Shown here: positions 1 to 10,099 of the stretch, one piece after another
Layout of the letters: each line of letters starts with the position of its first letter
Position numbering within the stretch: the stretch's first letter is position 1
Made by a program: the position numbers and the translations under genes
NCBI GenBank assembly: GCA_003508835.1
Contig: PUFA01000316.1
Coordinates: forward strand, 1,240,001-1,304,000
Length of the DNA stretch: 64,000 nt
Source of the DNA: Eonycteris spelaea
Lineage: Eukaryota; Chordata; Mammalia; Chiroptera; Pteropodidae
Direction: 5' to 3'
Notes under the pieces: model-generated
The model's database searches: none
What the model was told of the DNA's origin: nothing
What the model saw: the letters and a program-made list of their open reading frames with translations, nothing else

Positions 1-442
1 TTAACTTTCAAAAGTCTTTGGAGGGCTGTTGCTCCCTCTTCTCTTTAAAAAATACTTTATTGGAAGCTTCACATCATCATCGCATCCCCTGGTCAGACCC
101 AGCACATGATTCTTGTCTTCATGTTTTCTCCATCGGGATGTCTACAACTTCGATTCCTGGGGCAGCTTTCTTATAGTCTAAGCCCCAAGTTTTCATTAAA
201 TAAAGCCCTCTGGGGCCAAAGCCCAGCTGCTAGAAGTGGTAGAGAGATGCCAAGAGGCCCCACACTAAATCAGTGTGAGGAAAATCAATAGCAGGGAGAG
301 CTGAGGTATACTGTTTTCAGCCTTTAGCATTAAAAGTCCTGCAACACTAGGCATCCAGATGCATGCCACCTGGGACCCAAAGTCCTAAAGAGAGTAAGCT
401 TTTACTGCAAAATCATTTGGGGTTTGGGTTATTTTTTGTTGC

Positions 443-460
443 TTTTTTTTTTTTTTTTTT
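443..460. repeat. Poly(T) tract
   Basis: An uninterrupted run of 18 T. It could be the poly(A) tail of a minus-strand retroelement, but the sequence to its right (AT-rich, then unique) shows no SINE or LINE body that I recognise, so its origin is open. Confidence 0.8.
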
Positions 461-469
461 GCTTGGTTT

Positions 470-830
470 TTAACTAATTAAAAGCAGTGTTTATTTGCAG
501 AAAAAGCCTATTGGCCTTGATATGTAACTCACACTCAAGTTGGCTGTATTCGGTGCTGAGCAGACCTTGATCTTCATTTATTATTCAATAAGAAGAATAC
601 AATTAGCCTGGAGTTGGTTTTCAGACGCAAACACAAAGAAAGGCCCACATAAATCTGAGCAGGGATAATTCCTCTCTCCCTATAGCTGATGTGATGCTGG
701 AGCAAGTAGCAGGCAGCAAATCAATATATCACCATCCTCCTCGGCATTAAGCTTAAAGGGGTCTTTGCCCCTGCTCTGAAAGCAAGGCAAGATGGACCTG
801 CCTAGTGAATATTTACCTCAGGGAACCCTT
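470..830. other. Candidate conserved non-coding element
   Basis: Non-repetitive sequence with several TAATTA/ATTA-type homeodomain cores (for example AACTAATTAAAA near 473), a run of well-formed CpGs (TTCGG, GACGC, CTCGG) in a CpG-poor setting, and no long poly-A or simple repeat. These are features common in mammalian enhancers. This is inference only, since conservation cannot be measured from a single sequence. Confidence 0.25.
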
Positions 831-1180
831 TTTACTTTGTAAATCATTGATTTAGAAAATATATGGGTGCTAAGGAGAAGAAAGCCTATGAAATTCCAAT
901 TATGTATGCTCAGCACAAAGTAAGCTAATGCTTACTGCTAGTCCAGGAAAGAAGAAAGCTTAACCCTCCAGTGGGCCAGGTAGAATCCTGGAAAGCTGAT
1001 AAGAAGGAAAACAGAGTCTGATAACAGAATTGTCATGGGTCACGTATGGAAACAAATTCCATTGATCTTTATGAAAATAGGGCATTTCCATTTATATCAA
1101 ATAATCATCCTAGCAATCAAATTAATAAATATTTAACTGTATCATAGGATTAGATCAGTATGCAATAGTTTTATTCCCTG

Positions 1181-1445
1181 AATAATAGCTACCATCTGTT
1201 AGTGCTAACTATGTGCCAAGCACTATAAGAAGTTTTTCCACTCAGTAGCTCAGTCAAACCTCTCAAGAACCCCAGGAAGGTATCACTATTACTATCTCCA
1301 TTTTATTACTAAAGATACCTGGTCTCAGAAAGTAAATAGGTATTCTAAGATTCTACCAGTCTGTTAGAAGAAGAACTGGGATTTGAACTGATGATGTCTC
1401 TCTGCAGCTAAACCCAACGCAAAGCCATCATGCTAATGATTCCGT
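1181..1445 (-). repeat. MIR SINE fragment
   Basis: Read on the plus strand it follows the reverse complement of MIR: AATAGCTACCATCTGTTAG, then TATGTGCCAAGCACTATAAG, a pyrimidine and TCTCCATTTTATTA segment, and finally a GGGATTTGAAC block. MIR is an ancient tRNA-derived SINE shared by mammals. This copy is diverged but spans most of the consensus, including the core. Confidence 0.8.
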
Positions 1446-1744
1446 TCTCTTATTCTCTGAGATACATCAACACATAGGCCTTTCTTACACCTCCAAATAG
1501 CTATTAGTAACCCTGCAACTCCAGGCACACCTCCAAACAGATATTAAGAGCCTTGCAACTCTCAGCCACCACAACGGAGCTTTCCTACTGGAAGAAAACA
1601 TGCTAGAGAAAGAAATGCCCATATGACTCACAATGCATTTCCACCACCACCGCTAAATAATTGTTAAAAATTCTGCAACAATACTTGTGATTAAAAAAAA
1701 AAATCTTCCTCAGCAGAAAGCTTCAGAACTATTAGATCCGAACC
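1446..1744. other. Unique sequence with a 40-bp tandem duplication
   Basis: Two adjacent 40-bp units occupy 1487-1526 and 1527-1566. Both start ACACCTCCAAA and carry TGCAACT near the end, and they match at about 31 of 40 positions. A further loose resemblance (AAATTCTGCAAC) lies near 1665. Otherwise nothing is recognised. Confidence 0.65.
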
Positions 1745-1938
1745 ATTAGATCAAACTTCTGTTTGCATTAGAATTACCAGGGGAGCTTGTTAAATCCATA
1801 GGTTACTGGACCTCACCTCCAGAAATTCTGTTCCAGTACTTTGAAGCAAGGCCCAAGAATGTGCATTTCTAATATGTTCTTAGGTGATGCTGATACTGGG
1901 CCAGGCCCCCACTTGGGGAACCACTGCCTTAGACTATC
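1745..1938. mobile_element. MER5A-type hAT MITE
   Basis: Shows the MER5A signature of a non-autonomous hAT-Charlie DNA transposon: ATTAGAATTACCAGGGGAGC near the left end, a central CCTCACCTCCAGAAATTCTG, then GTGCATTTCTAATATG, GGTGATGCTGATACTGG and a terminal GGGGAACCACTG. The copy is close to full length at about 190 bp. It is immobile because the family encodes no transposase. Confidence 0.85.
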
Positions 1939-2904
1939 TGGTAAGTATAAACGTTATTTAGCCTTTCAAACAGACCCAACACAAGCAAGTCGGAATAAAC
2001 TCCCAAACACAAAAATACCAGGCAATTTCCAGAGTTGAGGCCAGTTTCATGGGCAGTCAACCAGTGCAGTCGCACAGGACTCTATTCATGCTCAGAAGGG
2101 TCCTGTACTTGGGGTTTAATGCTCTGTAGCCACTGTCTTAAAATTCTTATAATGATTTGATCTTTGAAGTTTGTGTTTTGTAAGTAAAGTTTAATGGACT
2201 ATGAAGCATGCTTTGAGAACTCAAAGCCTTGACATAGTCCCACCTGTCAACCTCTCTGGGATAGGTTCTCGGTCCCCACTGTTCCCTGTCCTGTAGCACC
2301 CCAGCCAACTTAAGGTTGCTTTTCTCAAACCTGTTTCAACAGCTGCCACTGGGGCAGCTCCTAGTCGTGTTGAGGGAAGAGGTTAGATATACATTCTCTG
2401 CTCCCATAGGGGCCTGGGCACTAGGATGAGAAGGGTCGGTGTTGGATGCAAGCCTGCAGGCATCTCTGGATGGGGCAAGGTGCTGGCTATCCCAACCCAA
2501 GTTGATAGTGTCATAGTGTGTTCTGTAAATGATTCAGAATTTAGGACTCTACCATCCAGAGATGGAGATGTTGATGAGAAAGACTCCTGTCATTCTTCTA
2601 AATTATAAATATTCAAGTGTCTGAGTTATAGCTTGATCCTAAAAAAGAAACAACTTGAGTTCAATAACTCTTATTAAATTAAAGGGCCTACAAACTTTTT
2701 CAAACGAGTTTTGAATGGGGCATTCCAGGGGCTTTTTAGCCATTGACGTGATCACGAAGAAAAGAGATATTTGAAAAACTTAAATGGAACTTCTAATAAG
2801 AACCTTATATTAACTTCGTCTTCTTTCCCACCATAGCCAATTCATTTGAAAGTGTGTTGAAAGATTTATGTCCATCTTTATTATTTGAAGAATACCTTCA
2901 ACCC
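1939..2904. other. Unique non-coding sequence
   Basis: No repeat family or gene is recognised. A short open frame at 2426-2608 (60 codons) has no domain-like features. Confidence 0.55.
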
Positions 2905-3040
2905 ATGTTTCACAAAAATTAAAGTGCATATAAATCGCCTGGAGATTTTGTCAAAATGTAGATTCTGATTCAGTGAGCCTGGATTAGAACCTAAGAATCT
3001 GCATATCTAATAAGCTTCCAGGTGATGCTGGTGGTTCATC
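2905..3040. mobile_element. MER5A-type hAT MITE, first of a pair
   Basis: Matches the MER5A pattern: ATTAAAGTGCATATAAATCG, a GGAGATTTTGTCAAAATG block, CAGATTCTGATTCAGTGAGCC-like middle sequence, CTGCATATCTAATAAGC and CCAGGTGATGCTGGTGG. The outer end is worn. It directly abuts a second copy. Confidence 0.75.
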
Positions 3041-3044
3041 CTAG

Positions 3045-3222
3045 GTTCTTTCCTCAAAATATGGTTCATGGACCAGTAGTATCAACAATCCCTAGATAGT
3101 TAATAGAAATTCAGAATTTCTAGATACATTTAAACTTACAAAAAAGAATCTGAATTTTAATAAGATCTCTGGGATATTCACAAGCACATTAAAGTATGAA
3201 GAGCATTATCCTATCTTTCTCC
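3045..3222. mobile_element. MER5A-type hAT MITE, second of a pair
   Basis: Immediately after the previous copy the pattern restarts: ATATGGTTCATGGACCAGTA, TTAATAGAAATTCAGAATTT, AATCTGAATTTTAATAAGAT, then CACAAGCACATTAAAGTATG. This is a second diverged MER5A. Two copies side by side suggest either an insertion at a MER5A end or a tandem arrangement. Confidence 0.65.
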
Positions 3223-3660
3223 TTCTAGTTCTTCTGCTTTCCAAAGCCACAAGATAGGAATCAGTCATTGGGATTCCTGGTGACTGTCCCAAGTTTATAT
3301 AATATGGTAAGTTTTAGGAAGGACATATCGAACTTTGTTTTATTCTCTATACTGACTTTCCCAACTATGTCCTGGGATAGCAGAACTTCTGGCTATGGTC
3401 TAAGACTCATTTGTAGCTTTGGTTTTCATAAAATATTTGTATGACTAACATTTTCACTATATAAAGGCTGCTAAATCTGAAGAAGGGTGCATCTGTAGAG
3501 ACTCATGAAGTACACTTGAGTGGCCAAAATTTTTCTTACCCATCAAGTTTTTCTGTGAGTAGCTGCAACTTACGCATAGCCTTAGATAATAAGAAAATGC
3601 AACAGAGGAGGTCTAAAATTACCACAATCCACTATTAAATATTCATGCTACTTGCTCTGG
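3223..3660. other. Unique non-coding sequence
   Basis: No recognised repeat, RNA or coding signal. Confidence 0.5.
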
Positions 3661-3661
3661 G

Positions 3662-3880
3662 GGTAGTGTTGTAGAATGGTTAGGAGCACAAGGCTCCAGA
3701 GAAAGTCTGGATTCAAATTCTTCTTACGCTTCCTATGAGCTGTATGACCGGGCAAATTACTTAACCCCTGCCACAGCTTCCTTATTTAAAACAGATATGA
3801 TAACAGTACCTACATCAAGTTTTATGTGGATTAAGTAAAGTAATAAAGCCCTTAGAACCATGCTTTGTGCATAGAAGCTT
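3662..3880 (+). repeat. MIR SINE
   Basis: Follows MIR in the sense direction: GTAGAATGGTTAGGAGCAC, CTGGATTCAAATTC (B-box-like), ATGAGCTGTATGACCGGGC, AAATTACTTAACCCCTG, a TAACAGTACCTACATC segment and a final CATGCTTTGTGCATAG. It is nearly full length. Confidence 0.85.
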
Positions 3881-5505
3881 TGCAAAGATGTCTAAATGCA
3901 AACTTGAAAATATGGTTAAATTTTTAAATTTCTTTTGCAGGGCTCTGACGGTTTATAATTTAGCTTAACTGAATCTGTTGTGCTATGACTGAGTACACAT
4001 TTTTCGTTCTTTCAAGAGAAGAGGAACATCCTCATAGTTACTATAGCAATTAACACATCAAGCATTAGAAGCATGATGAAAGTAGGGCCAGCAGCCATGG
4101 CCCTGAAGGTGAGGCCCTGAGCCTATCTCTGTATTTCATGGTTACCCCCACCAGCTAGAGGAAGAAAATTCAAAATATGTCTCCAGGCTCCCATATACGC
4201 AGAAAGTCTCACCAGTATAAAACCAGTTTGTTCTGCTTTAATAATTCAGAGATTGTTGTTTTCCAAATGGTTAAGCACCTACCAAAAGCTGCCAAAGTAC
4301 TGTGCAAAATGAAGTTTAAAATCAGATGTTTAGCAATTAAATCTCACTCTTTAAATTGGAATATCAGTGAATTAAAGTGCAAAATACAAACACTGCTTTT
4401 CCCCTTAAATAAAAAACTAAGGGGAAAATCCATACAACAGAGACTCTCAGATTTCAACAGCCCTTCTCCACCCAAGATATTGAAGATAGGATCAAATATA
4501 TTGCAAGATGTCTGCTGCATCTACAGCTTTTCAGATGCCTGTCTTACAAAGCCAGTTTCCCTTGCACTCCATCAATTATTTCTTTGTTTTGCCTGGATGA
4601 TGATTGTAAACTCCTCAAGGTGTGCTCCTGGGCAACTATGTGTGTTTGAGATTTTTCCCTTCTGATCCTTACTTGGTTGTCTCTGGACCAAAACTTATTT
4701 GCAAGCGAGAGAAAACTGTTGAAAATTTCATGACATTTAAATTTAAAAAGCACACGGTAGTGGCTCAATAGGTTTGCTTACCTTGGATTATAACCTATTA
4801 ACGTTTCAGCATTTTCCTCTCCGGGAGATTCATTTCTGACTCGCGTGTGGTGACTTGCAGAGTGCTTCATTACAGCTCAGGGGCACAACTGATGCCACAC
4901 AAGCCATTAAAAATGAGTTTGTTAGAGTACAAAAAAGAAACCTTTGTAGATGAGGGCCAATTTGTTTCGAAGGCTATGCACTGTAAGAGCATTCACAAAG
5001 CGGCAAGCATTATCTCAGATTCAAGCTATGCCGTTTTCTTTCCTATTTTTTAAATACCAAATAGAGAACTGGGAGAGTCCTTTCTTTGTGACAGCAGCTT
5101 TGGTTCCTGCCCTTATTTTCTGCCATTATAGCTCCAGTTAAGCTGTATGAACAGTCCTGTGCTTTTGCCTTGGATAAAAACCCATAAGTCTACATTTGGC
5201 TGGGATCTAAAGGAGAGTCACCTTATTCTCTATGTCTCATTTTTTGTATTCAAAATATCTCCCATCCAAACTTACAGGATTTTTAGGACAAGTGGGGAGA
5301 GCTAATAAATATAATTTTTATAAGTAAAAATCAATAGGCAGGTAGAGCACAAATAATTATTTGTAGTATTAAAGCAAGCACATTCTATTTGCATCACAAA
5401 ATAAACCATTCTTTTTCCTAATTAGTTACATTTAATTTGGTTTTAATTAGCCTTGCTATTATTTACCTTTCTACCCTAGCTGCAAGCTCCAAGATAAATC
5501 CCTTT
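3881..5505. other. Unique non-coding sequence
   Basis: Contains the longest open frame outside a simple repeat, 162 codons at 4177-4665 plus. It shows no signal peptide, no membrane segment, no low-divergence repeat and no family motif, and its composition is that of AT-rich random frames, so I do not call it a gene. An 11-bp perfect hairpin lies at 4397-4428. Homeodomain-like TAATTA cores cluster around 5420-5450. Confidence 0.5.
4397..4428. other. Perfect 11-bp inverted repeat
   Basis: TTTTCCCCTTA at 4397-4407 and TAAGGGGAAAA at 4418-4428 are exact reverse complements around a 10-base A-rich loop. The sequence could form a hairpin. No function is known. Confidence 0.8.
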
Positions 5506-5510
5506 AAATT

Positions 5511-5742
5511 AGGTTTTCCCAATCTCAGTAATGTTGACATATTAGGCTAGATAATTAATTTGGGGTGTTGAGGGGGATCTGTCCTCTGCATTGCAGGATG
5601 TTTCACAGAATCCTTGACCTCTACCCATTAGATGCCAGGATCCCTCCTCCCACCCAATTGTAACCACCAAAAATATCTCCAGATAATGCCAAATGTCCCT
5701 AGTGGACAATATCCCCCAATACAGAACCACTGCTTTGTAGTT
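5511..5742. mobile_element. MER20 hAT MITE
   Basis: Recognised from a series of MER20 landmarks: TTTTCCCAATCTCAGTAATG, TTGACATATTAGGC, GATAATTAATTTGGGG, GCATTGCAGGATGTTT, GACCTCTACCCATTAGATGC, ACCACCAAAAATATCTCCAG, GCCAAATGTCCC and the end AGAACCACTG. At about 230 bp it is near full length. MER20 copies are known to have been co-opted as enhancers in placental mammals; nothing here shows that for this copy. Confidence 0.9.
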
Positions 5743-6480
5743 AATCAAATTGATATTGTTATTGGATGCATATATTGTAAATGCAGATAACGAGAACAAT
5801 TTAACTAATGGAAGCTATAGAAACCGGGGGCACATTCAAGAATATATCACAATTTGTACAATGCAGATGTTAATCAAGCCTGAAAGCTAATAGCAGCCAC
5901 TAAAGTAAAGAAGGAGGCTGAGGCTGTCAACAGAAATTTTAGAGCAGGATTTGGAGCAGATAGGAAGGTAGCTCAGAAGGATCCCCAGAACTGTAGGCAT
6001 ACATTTACTGAATTTTGGAAAATGCCTCCCCATTCCAGGGTCCAGAAAAAAAGAAAGAAAAGTAATTGGGACAGAGCTGGTCAAAGGGAAGATGAAGACA
6101 GGGAGGAAAAAGGGCTTTCATATTGGGCAGAGGGTGGCTGAGGAGGAAAGAAGACAGGGCAAAATAACATGTGGAAAGTGAAAAACAAGAATAGTGGAGA
6201 AGAAGATGAGAGAGGAAAGAGCAGGAAAAAAAATTGACAGTTAGCAGAGGAAAAAAATGGAATGAAAGCCAAAAGATTTAAAGACATGCCTAGTTTCTGA
6301 GCTCGCCTGGACCATCTGAATCTCTACTCTGGCCTCCCATCCATTAACTTTTCTCCCCGCTGTTGTTGTGGCCCTGATCAGTTGTATCTGTCTTCTCCCA
6401 AGCTTCTGTGCCCACTGGGTCACATAGTCAGGGGCTGATTGGTCAAAAGAGTCAGCATCTACCGCTCTGCTGAGGCCTCA
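5743..6480. other. Unique sequence with a purine-rich block
   Basis: Positions 6045-6260 on the plus strand are strongly purine-rich (AAAGAAAGAAAAG, GAGGAAAAAGGGC, GAGAAGAAGATGAGAGAGG). Frames on the complementary strand there encode Ser/Leu/Phe-rich peptides simply because of this composition. No family is recognised in the rest. Confidence 0.55.
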
Positions 6481-6895
6481 ATCCATATTCTGCCCTTTCC
6501 CCATTCAAATCTAGTTAATAGCTCCTGGTTTCTGACATTCCACATAATATTAGGCTCATCCTAAGCACAGGATAAATGTGCTAATGGTTTCCATTCCTTA
6601 ATCTGACCTTTAAGACCCTTCAGGTTTTGCCTTCACCCTACTTGTCCAAATTAATACTTCCTCATTCTAATGTTTCCCAACTCTGTTTTGGTCTTCAAGA
6701 CAATCTCTATTATAATCACTCAGCCAGAAATCATTGCTCCTTCATGAAGGTGTAACACAGTTTGTAACTCTGATAACACTTAAACACATATTGTATTTCA
6801 TTATGAAATTTGTGTACACTTTGCCTTCCCTTGTAAAGGGTAAGTTCCTACAACGAGCACCTCAAATATAGTAAGTGCTAACTAAATACGGGACG
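6480..6895 (+). repeat. L2 LINE 3' region
   Basis: Contains the L2 untranslated-region pattern in sense: TCTGACCTTTAAGACCCTTC, TTTTGCCTTCACCC, CTCATTCTAATG, a TGTAACACAGTTTGTAACTC segment and a terminal block CTACAACGAGCACCTCAAATA, TAGTAAGTGCTAACTAAATA. L2 is an ancient CR1-type LINE, dead in placentals. This copy is well diverged. Confidence 0.6.
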
Positions 6896-7012
6896 AAGGA
6901 AAGAAGGAAGGGAAAGAGATGAGTCTAATGAGCCTAAGTGCTAATAGAGGGAAATGGAAGGAGAAGGAATAAGGGAAAGGGGACAAAAAGAAGAAAGAAG
7001 AACAGGAAATTT
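6888..7012. repeat. GA-rich low-complexity sequence
   Basis: Purine-rich tract (GGAAAGAAGGAAGGGAAAG, GGAAATGGAAGGAGAAGG, AAGAAGAAAGAAGAAC) directly after the L2 3' end. It may have grown from the L2 tail repeat. Confidence 0.7.
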
Positions 7013-7059
7013 AAACAGTGTATTTTACTAAGATAAATATAATCACTTACATGCCCTGG

Positions 7060-8130
7060 TGAGCAACATTTCAAAGTATTTGAAAACTGTATCTCCTAAA
7101 CAAGAAAAAGCCAAGGGAACTTATCACCAGCAAACCAGTATTATAAGAAATGTTAGAAGGACTTCTTTAAGAAGAAGAAAAAAATAAGATCAAAAGTATG
7201 AATAATAAAATGGCAATAATTACATACCTAGAGAAATTATTTTAAATGTAAGTGGATTAAATGCTTCAATCAAGAGACATAGGGTGGCAGAATGGATAAA
7301 CAAAACAAGACCCATGCAGATGCTGCCTATAAGAGACACACTTCACACTGAAAGACACATGCAGACTGAAAGTAAAGGGATGGAAAAAACATTTCATAAA
7401 AATGGAAACAAAAATAAATTGGGGTAGCTGTACTTATACTAGACAAAGACTTTGAAACAAAGGCTATACCAAGAGACAAAGGAGGACTCAGCATTTCTAC
7501 TTCTAGGTACATATCCAAAGAAACCCAAATCACTCATTGAAAAGACACATGCATCCCTATGTTCATTGCATCATTATTTACATTAGCCAAGATATGAAAG
7601 CAACCTAAGTGTCCATCAATAGATAAATGGACAAAGAAGATGCTATACATATTTATAATGGAATATTACTCAGCCATAAAAAAAGAATGGAATCTTGCCA
7701 TCTTAACAACATGGATGGACCTAGAGGGTACTATGCTAAGTGAAATAAGTCAGACAAAGACAAATACCATATGATTTCACTTACATATGTAATCTAAAAA
7801 ACAAAATAAGCAAACAAATAAAACAGAGACAATGCACAGATATAGAGAACATTTTGATGGTTTCCAGATGAGAGGTTGGAGGGGTAGGTGAAAAACAGGA
7901 AGGGATCAAGATGTAGAAATTTCCAGTAATAAATACAGTCATAGAGATATAAAGTACAGCATAAGGAATATAGTCAATAATATTGTAATAACTATGTATG
8001 GTGTCAGATGGGTACTTGATTTATCGGGTGCTCACTTTGTAAGTTATATAAATGTCCAGTTACTATGCTCTATACCTGAAACTAATAAAATATTGTATGT
8101 CAATGGTCATTGAAAAATAAAAACAATTAT
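7060..8130 (+). mobile_element. Old L1 fragment with internally missing ORF2
   Basis: The left part (7120-7480) carries the L1 sequence around the start of ORF2: TAAATGTAAGTGGATTAAAT, GGGTGGCAGAATGGATAAAC, AAGACCCATGCAGATGCTGC, AGAGACACACTTCA, GGATGGAAAAAAC. At about 7485 it changes abruptly to the ORF2 C-terminal end: CTTCTAGGTACATATCC, GTGTCCATCAATAGATAAAT, ATGGAATATTACTCAGCC, AACATGGATGGACC. It then runs through the 3' UTR to about 8130. Most of ORF2, including all of the reverse transcriptase, is absent. The frames are broken and the copy is inert. It is either one internally deleted L1 or two L1 pieces joined. Confidence 0.8.
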
Positions 8131-8798
8131 TGAAAAGAGGGGGAAAGCTATATCATCGTCACTAAGCTCTATTGTTAAAAACTCCTTAAAAAGTAGAGGA
8201 AAAGTAAGTTCTTGATAGTGTTAGATAATATTTACTTTTGACAAACCAAGATGTTTTAAAGATAAAAGCATAAAACCATGAATGCATAGTCTTAGAAGAA
8301 TACTGGCAAAAATCACTTCAATCGGAGTTTGGGAGAGGCAGTGATTCGTTTATCTGAAAGTCATTTATTTGGTGACCTCAACTATCCCCCAGATAGTCAA
8401 GGACCATGCTAAAGGGAAAGGTCGTCAAAAGAAACTATAAAGTAAACAGACTAAAGCTCATGTATTTTAAAAATAAATCCAGGGTTAGAACCTATTTACC
8501 CTCTCTTTACACATATTTCTGTCAAGAACGGGTAGAAAATATTTTCCAACTCATATATAAATATAGCAGCTTTTGAAAGTGTAAAGAATTGTTTCTGAAG
8601 AATGCATGGAGCATCAGAAAATAATTGCTGACATCAGATGCCTGTGATCATTGCCTCAGCCCCATCTTCAGGGTTTATTTCCAGAAAGCTGCTTCCTGCA
8701 GAAGATGAGATCATGAAAAGGGAGATCCCTTAAATTCAGAGAAGCTAGCTACAGCTAAACAAATCACCTGAGCTGCTCTAAGTTAACAAGCATCATAT
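8131..8798. other. Unique non-coding sequence
   Basis: No recognised repeat or gene between the L1 3' end and the palindrome at 8799. Confidence 0.5.
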
Positions 8799-8912
8799 AC
8801 CTTCCTGCTGGTCCCCATGTGTCCTCTTGCTCTGAGGGAACATAGTCAATAATATGTTAATAACTATGTATGGTTTCATGCTCTGAGAACACATGGAGAC
8901 CAGCAGAAAGGT
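8799..8912. repeat. Imperfect palindrome split by an L1 3'-UTR fragment
   Basis: The left arm (about 8799-8826, ACCTTCCTGCTGGTCCCCAT...) and the right arm (about 8883-8912, ...ATGGAGACCAGCAGAAAGGT) are reverse complements with few mismatches. Between them, 8837-8878 matches 7965-8006, part of the L1 3' UTR upstream, at about 39 of 42 positions. The inserted block is bounded on both sides by the 9-base direct repeat TGCTCTGAG (8828-8836 and 8879-8887). Confidence 0.8.
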
Positions 8913-9169
8913 AAATGTAGGTAGACTTCAGCTTTAGCTTCCTCTGCTAGTGGGTGGTTTTCCTAAGATCCTCAGAGGAAAGTCTGTGCTTCTATAGCCA
9001 TATTCTGCTGCCTGGATTCATGTGACCATACAACCAGGTACACCCAGGGACATGGATGGAGACTTGAGGTCATGGTTCTCAGCTGGAACACCTTGGTGGT
9101 TGACACAACAGGACAGAGGAGGGGAAGCTAGAAACTCCTCAAAAGCATATCTCAAAATCTAAAATGGCA
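8913..9169. other. Unique non-coding sequence
   Basis: No family is recognised. It ends where L1 ORF1-like sequence begins. Confidence 0.5.
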
Positions 9170-9264
9170 GCTATTTAAGGACATCAAGGTACATGAAGCT
9201 CAAAGATCCCCAAAGAGATTCAACCCAAAATCTTCACTGAGGCACATCATCGAACTCTCAAAAA

Positions 9265-9480
9265 TCAGACAATGAGAGAATTTTGAAAGCAACAAGAGAA
9301 AAAAAGACTCATCGCGTACAGGCGAACCCCGATAAGGATATCAGCAGATTTCTCAGCAGAAATCTTGCAGCCAGAAGAGAGTGGAAAAATATATTCAAAG
9401 TGTTCAAAATAAAAAAAAAAACTATAAACCAAGAATACTTTACACAGCAAAGTTATCCTTCAGAAATGAAGAAGAGGTAG
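9265..9480 (+). pseudogene. L1 ORF1 C-terminal remnant
   Basis: An open frame of about 65 codons at 9283-9480 encodes KATREKKTHRV, SRFLSRNLAARREWKNIFKV and NQEYFTQQSYPSEMKKR. These are a worn form of the L1 ORF1 protein C-terminal domain (REKK..., FSAETLQARREW..IFK, PAKLSF-type end), which binds RNA in the L1 ribonucleoprotein. The coiled coil and RRM domain upstream are absent or decayed, and the frame closes before the usual ORF1 end. It is too short to be functional. Confidence 0.8.
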
Positions 9481-10099
9481 GCATTTTCCAAAACAAACCA
9501 AAGCTGAGGGAATTTATCATCACATGGCCTACCTTATAAGAAATATTTAAAAGACTTCTTCAATCTGAAATAAAAGGATGTTAATTGCTAACAAGAAAAC
9601 ATATGAAAGTATAAAATTCACTAGGTAAATATGTAGTCAAATTCAAAATACTCCAATACAACAAGGGTGGTATGTAAATCACTTTGAACTTTAGCAGGTT
9701 AAAGGATAGGTTAAAAGATAAAAGTGATAAAATAACTATAGCTATGATATTTTGTTAATGGATATATGGTATAAAAAGATATAAATTATGACACCAACAA
9801 CATAAATGGGGAAGGGTAAAATGTAGATATGTAGAACTTTTTATGCAATGAATATTGTATTGGCTTAAAATAGACTGTTAGAACTTTATAAGATATATCA
9901 TGAAAGCTTCATGGTAATCACAAAATAAATAAACATAATAAAAATATAAGGGATAAAGAGAAAAGAATCAAGCATATCACTATAAAAAAAATCAATTCGT
10001 AAAGAAAGACAGCAAGAGAAGAAGAAAGAAACAAAGGAACTACAAAGTGATCAGAAAGCAGTAACAAATTGGTGATAGTAAATCTTTACCTATTAATAC

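Larger units (their letters stand above)
1..1180. other. Unique non-coding sequence
   Basis: I recognise no gene or repeat family here. The stretch holds an 18-base T run at 443-460 and a CNE-like segment at about 470-830, listed separately. Short open frames such as the 61-codon one at 106-291 have no recognisable motif and are of the length expected by chance. Confidence 0.6.

Noticed and set aside
4177..4665. 162-codon open frame as a possible gene
   Set aside because: No homology that I can recognise, no Kozak-like support, composition typical of AT-rich random frames, and no splice context. An overlapping minus frame (4544-4768) is equally open.
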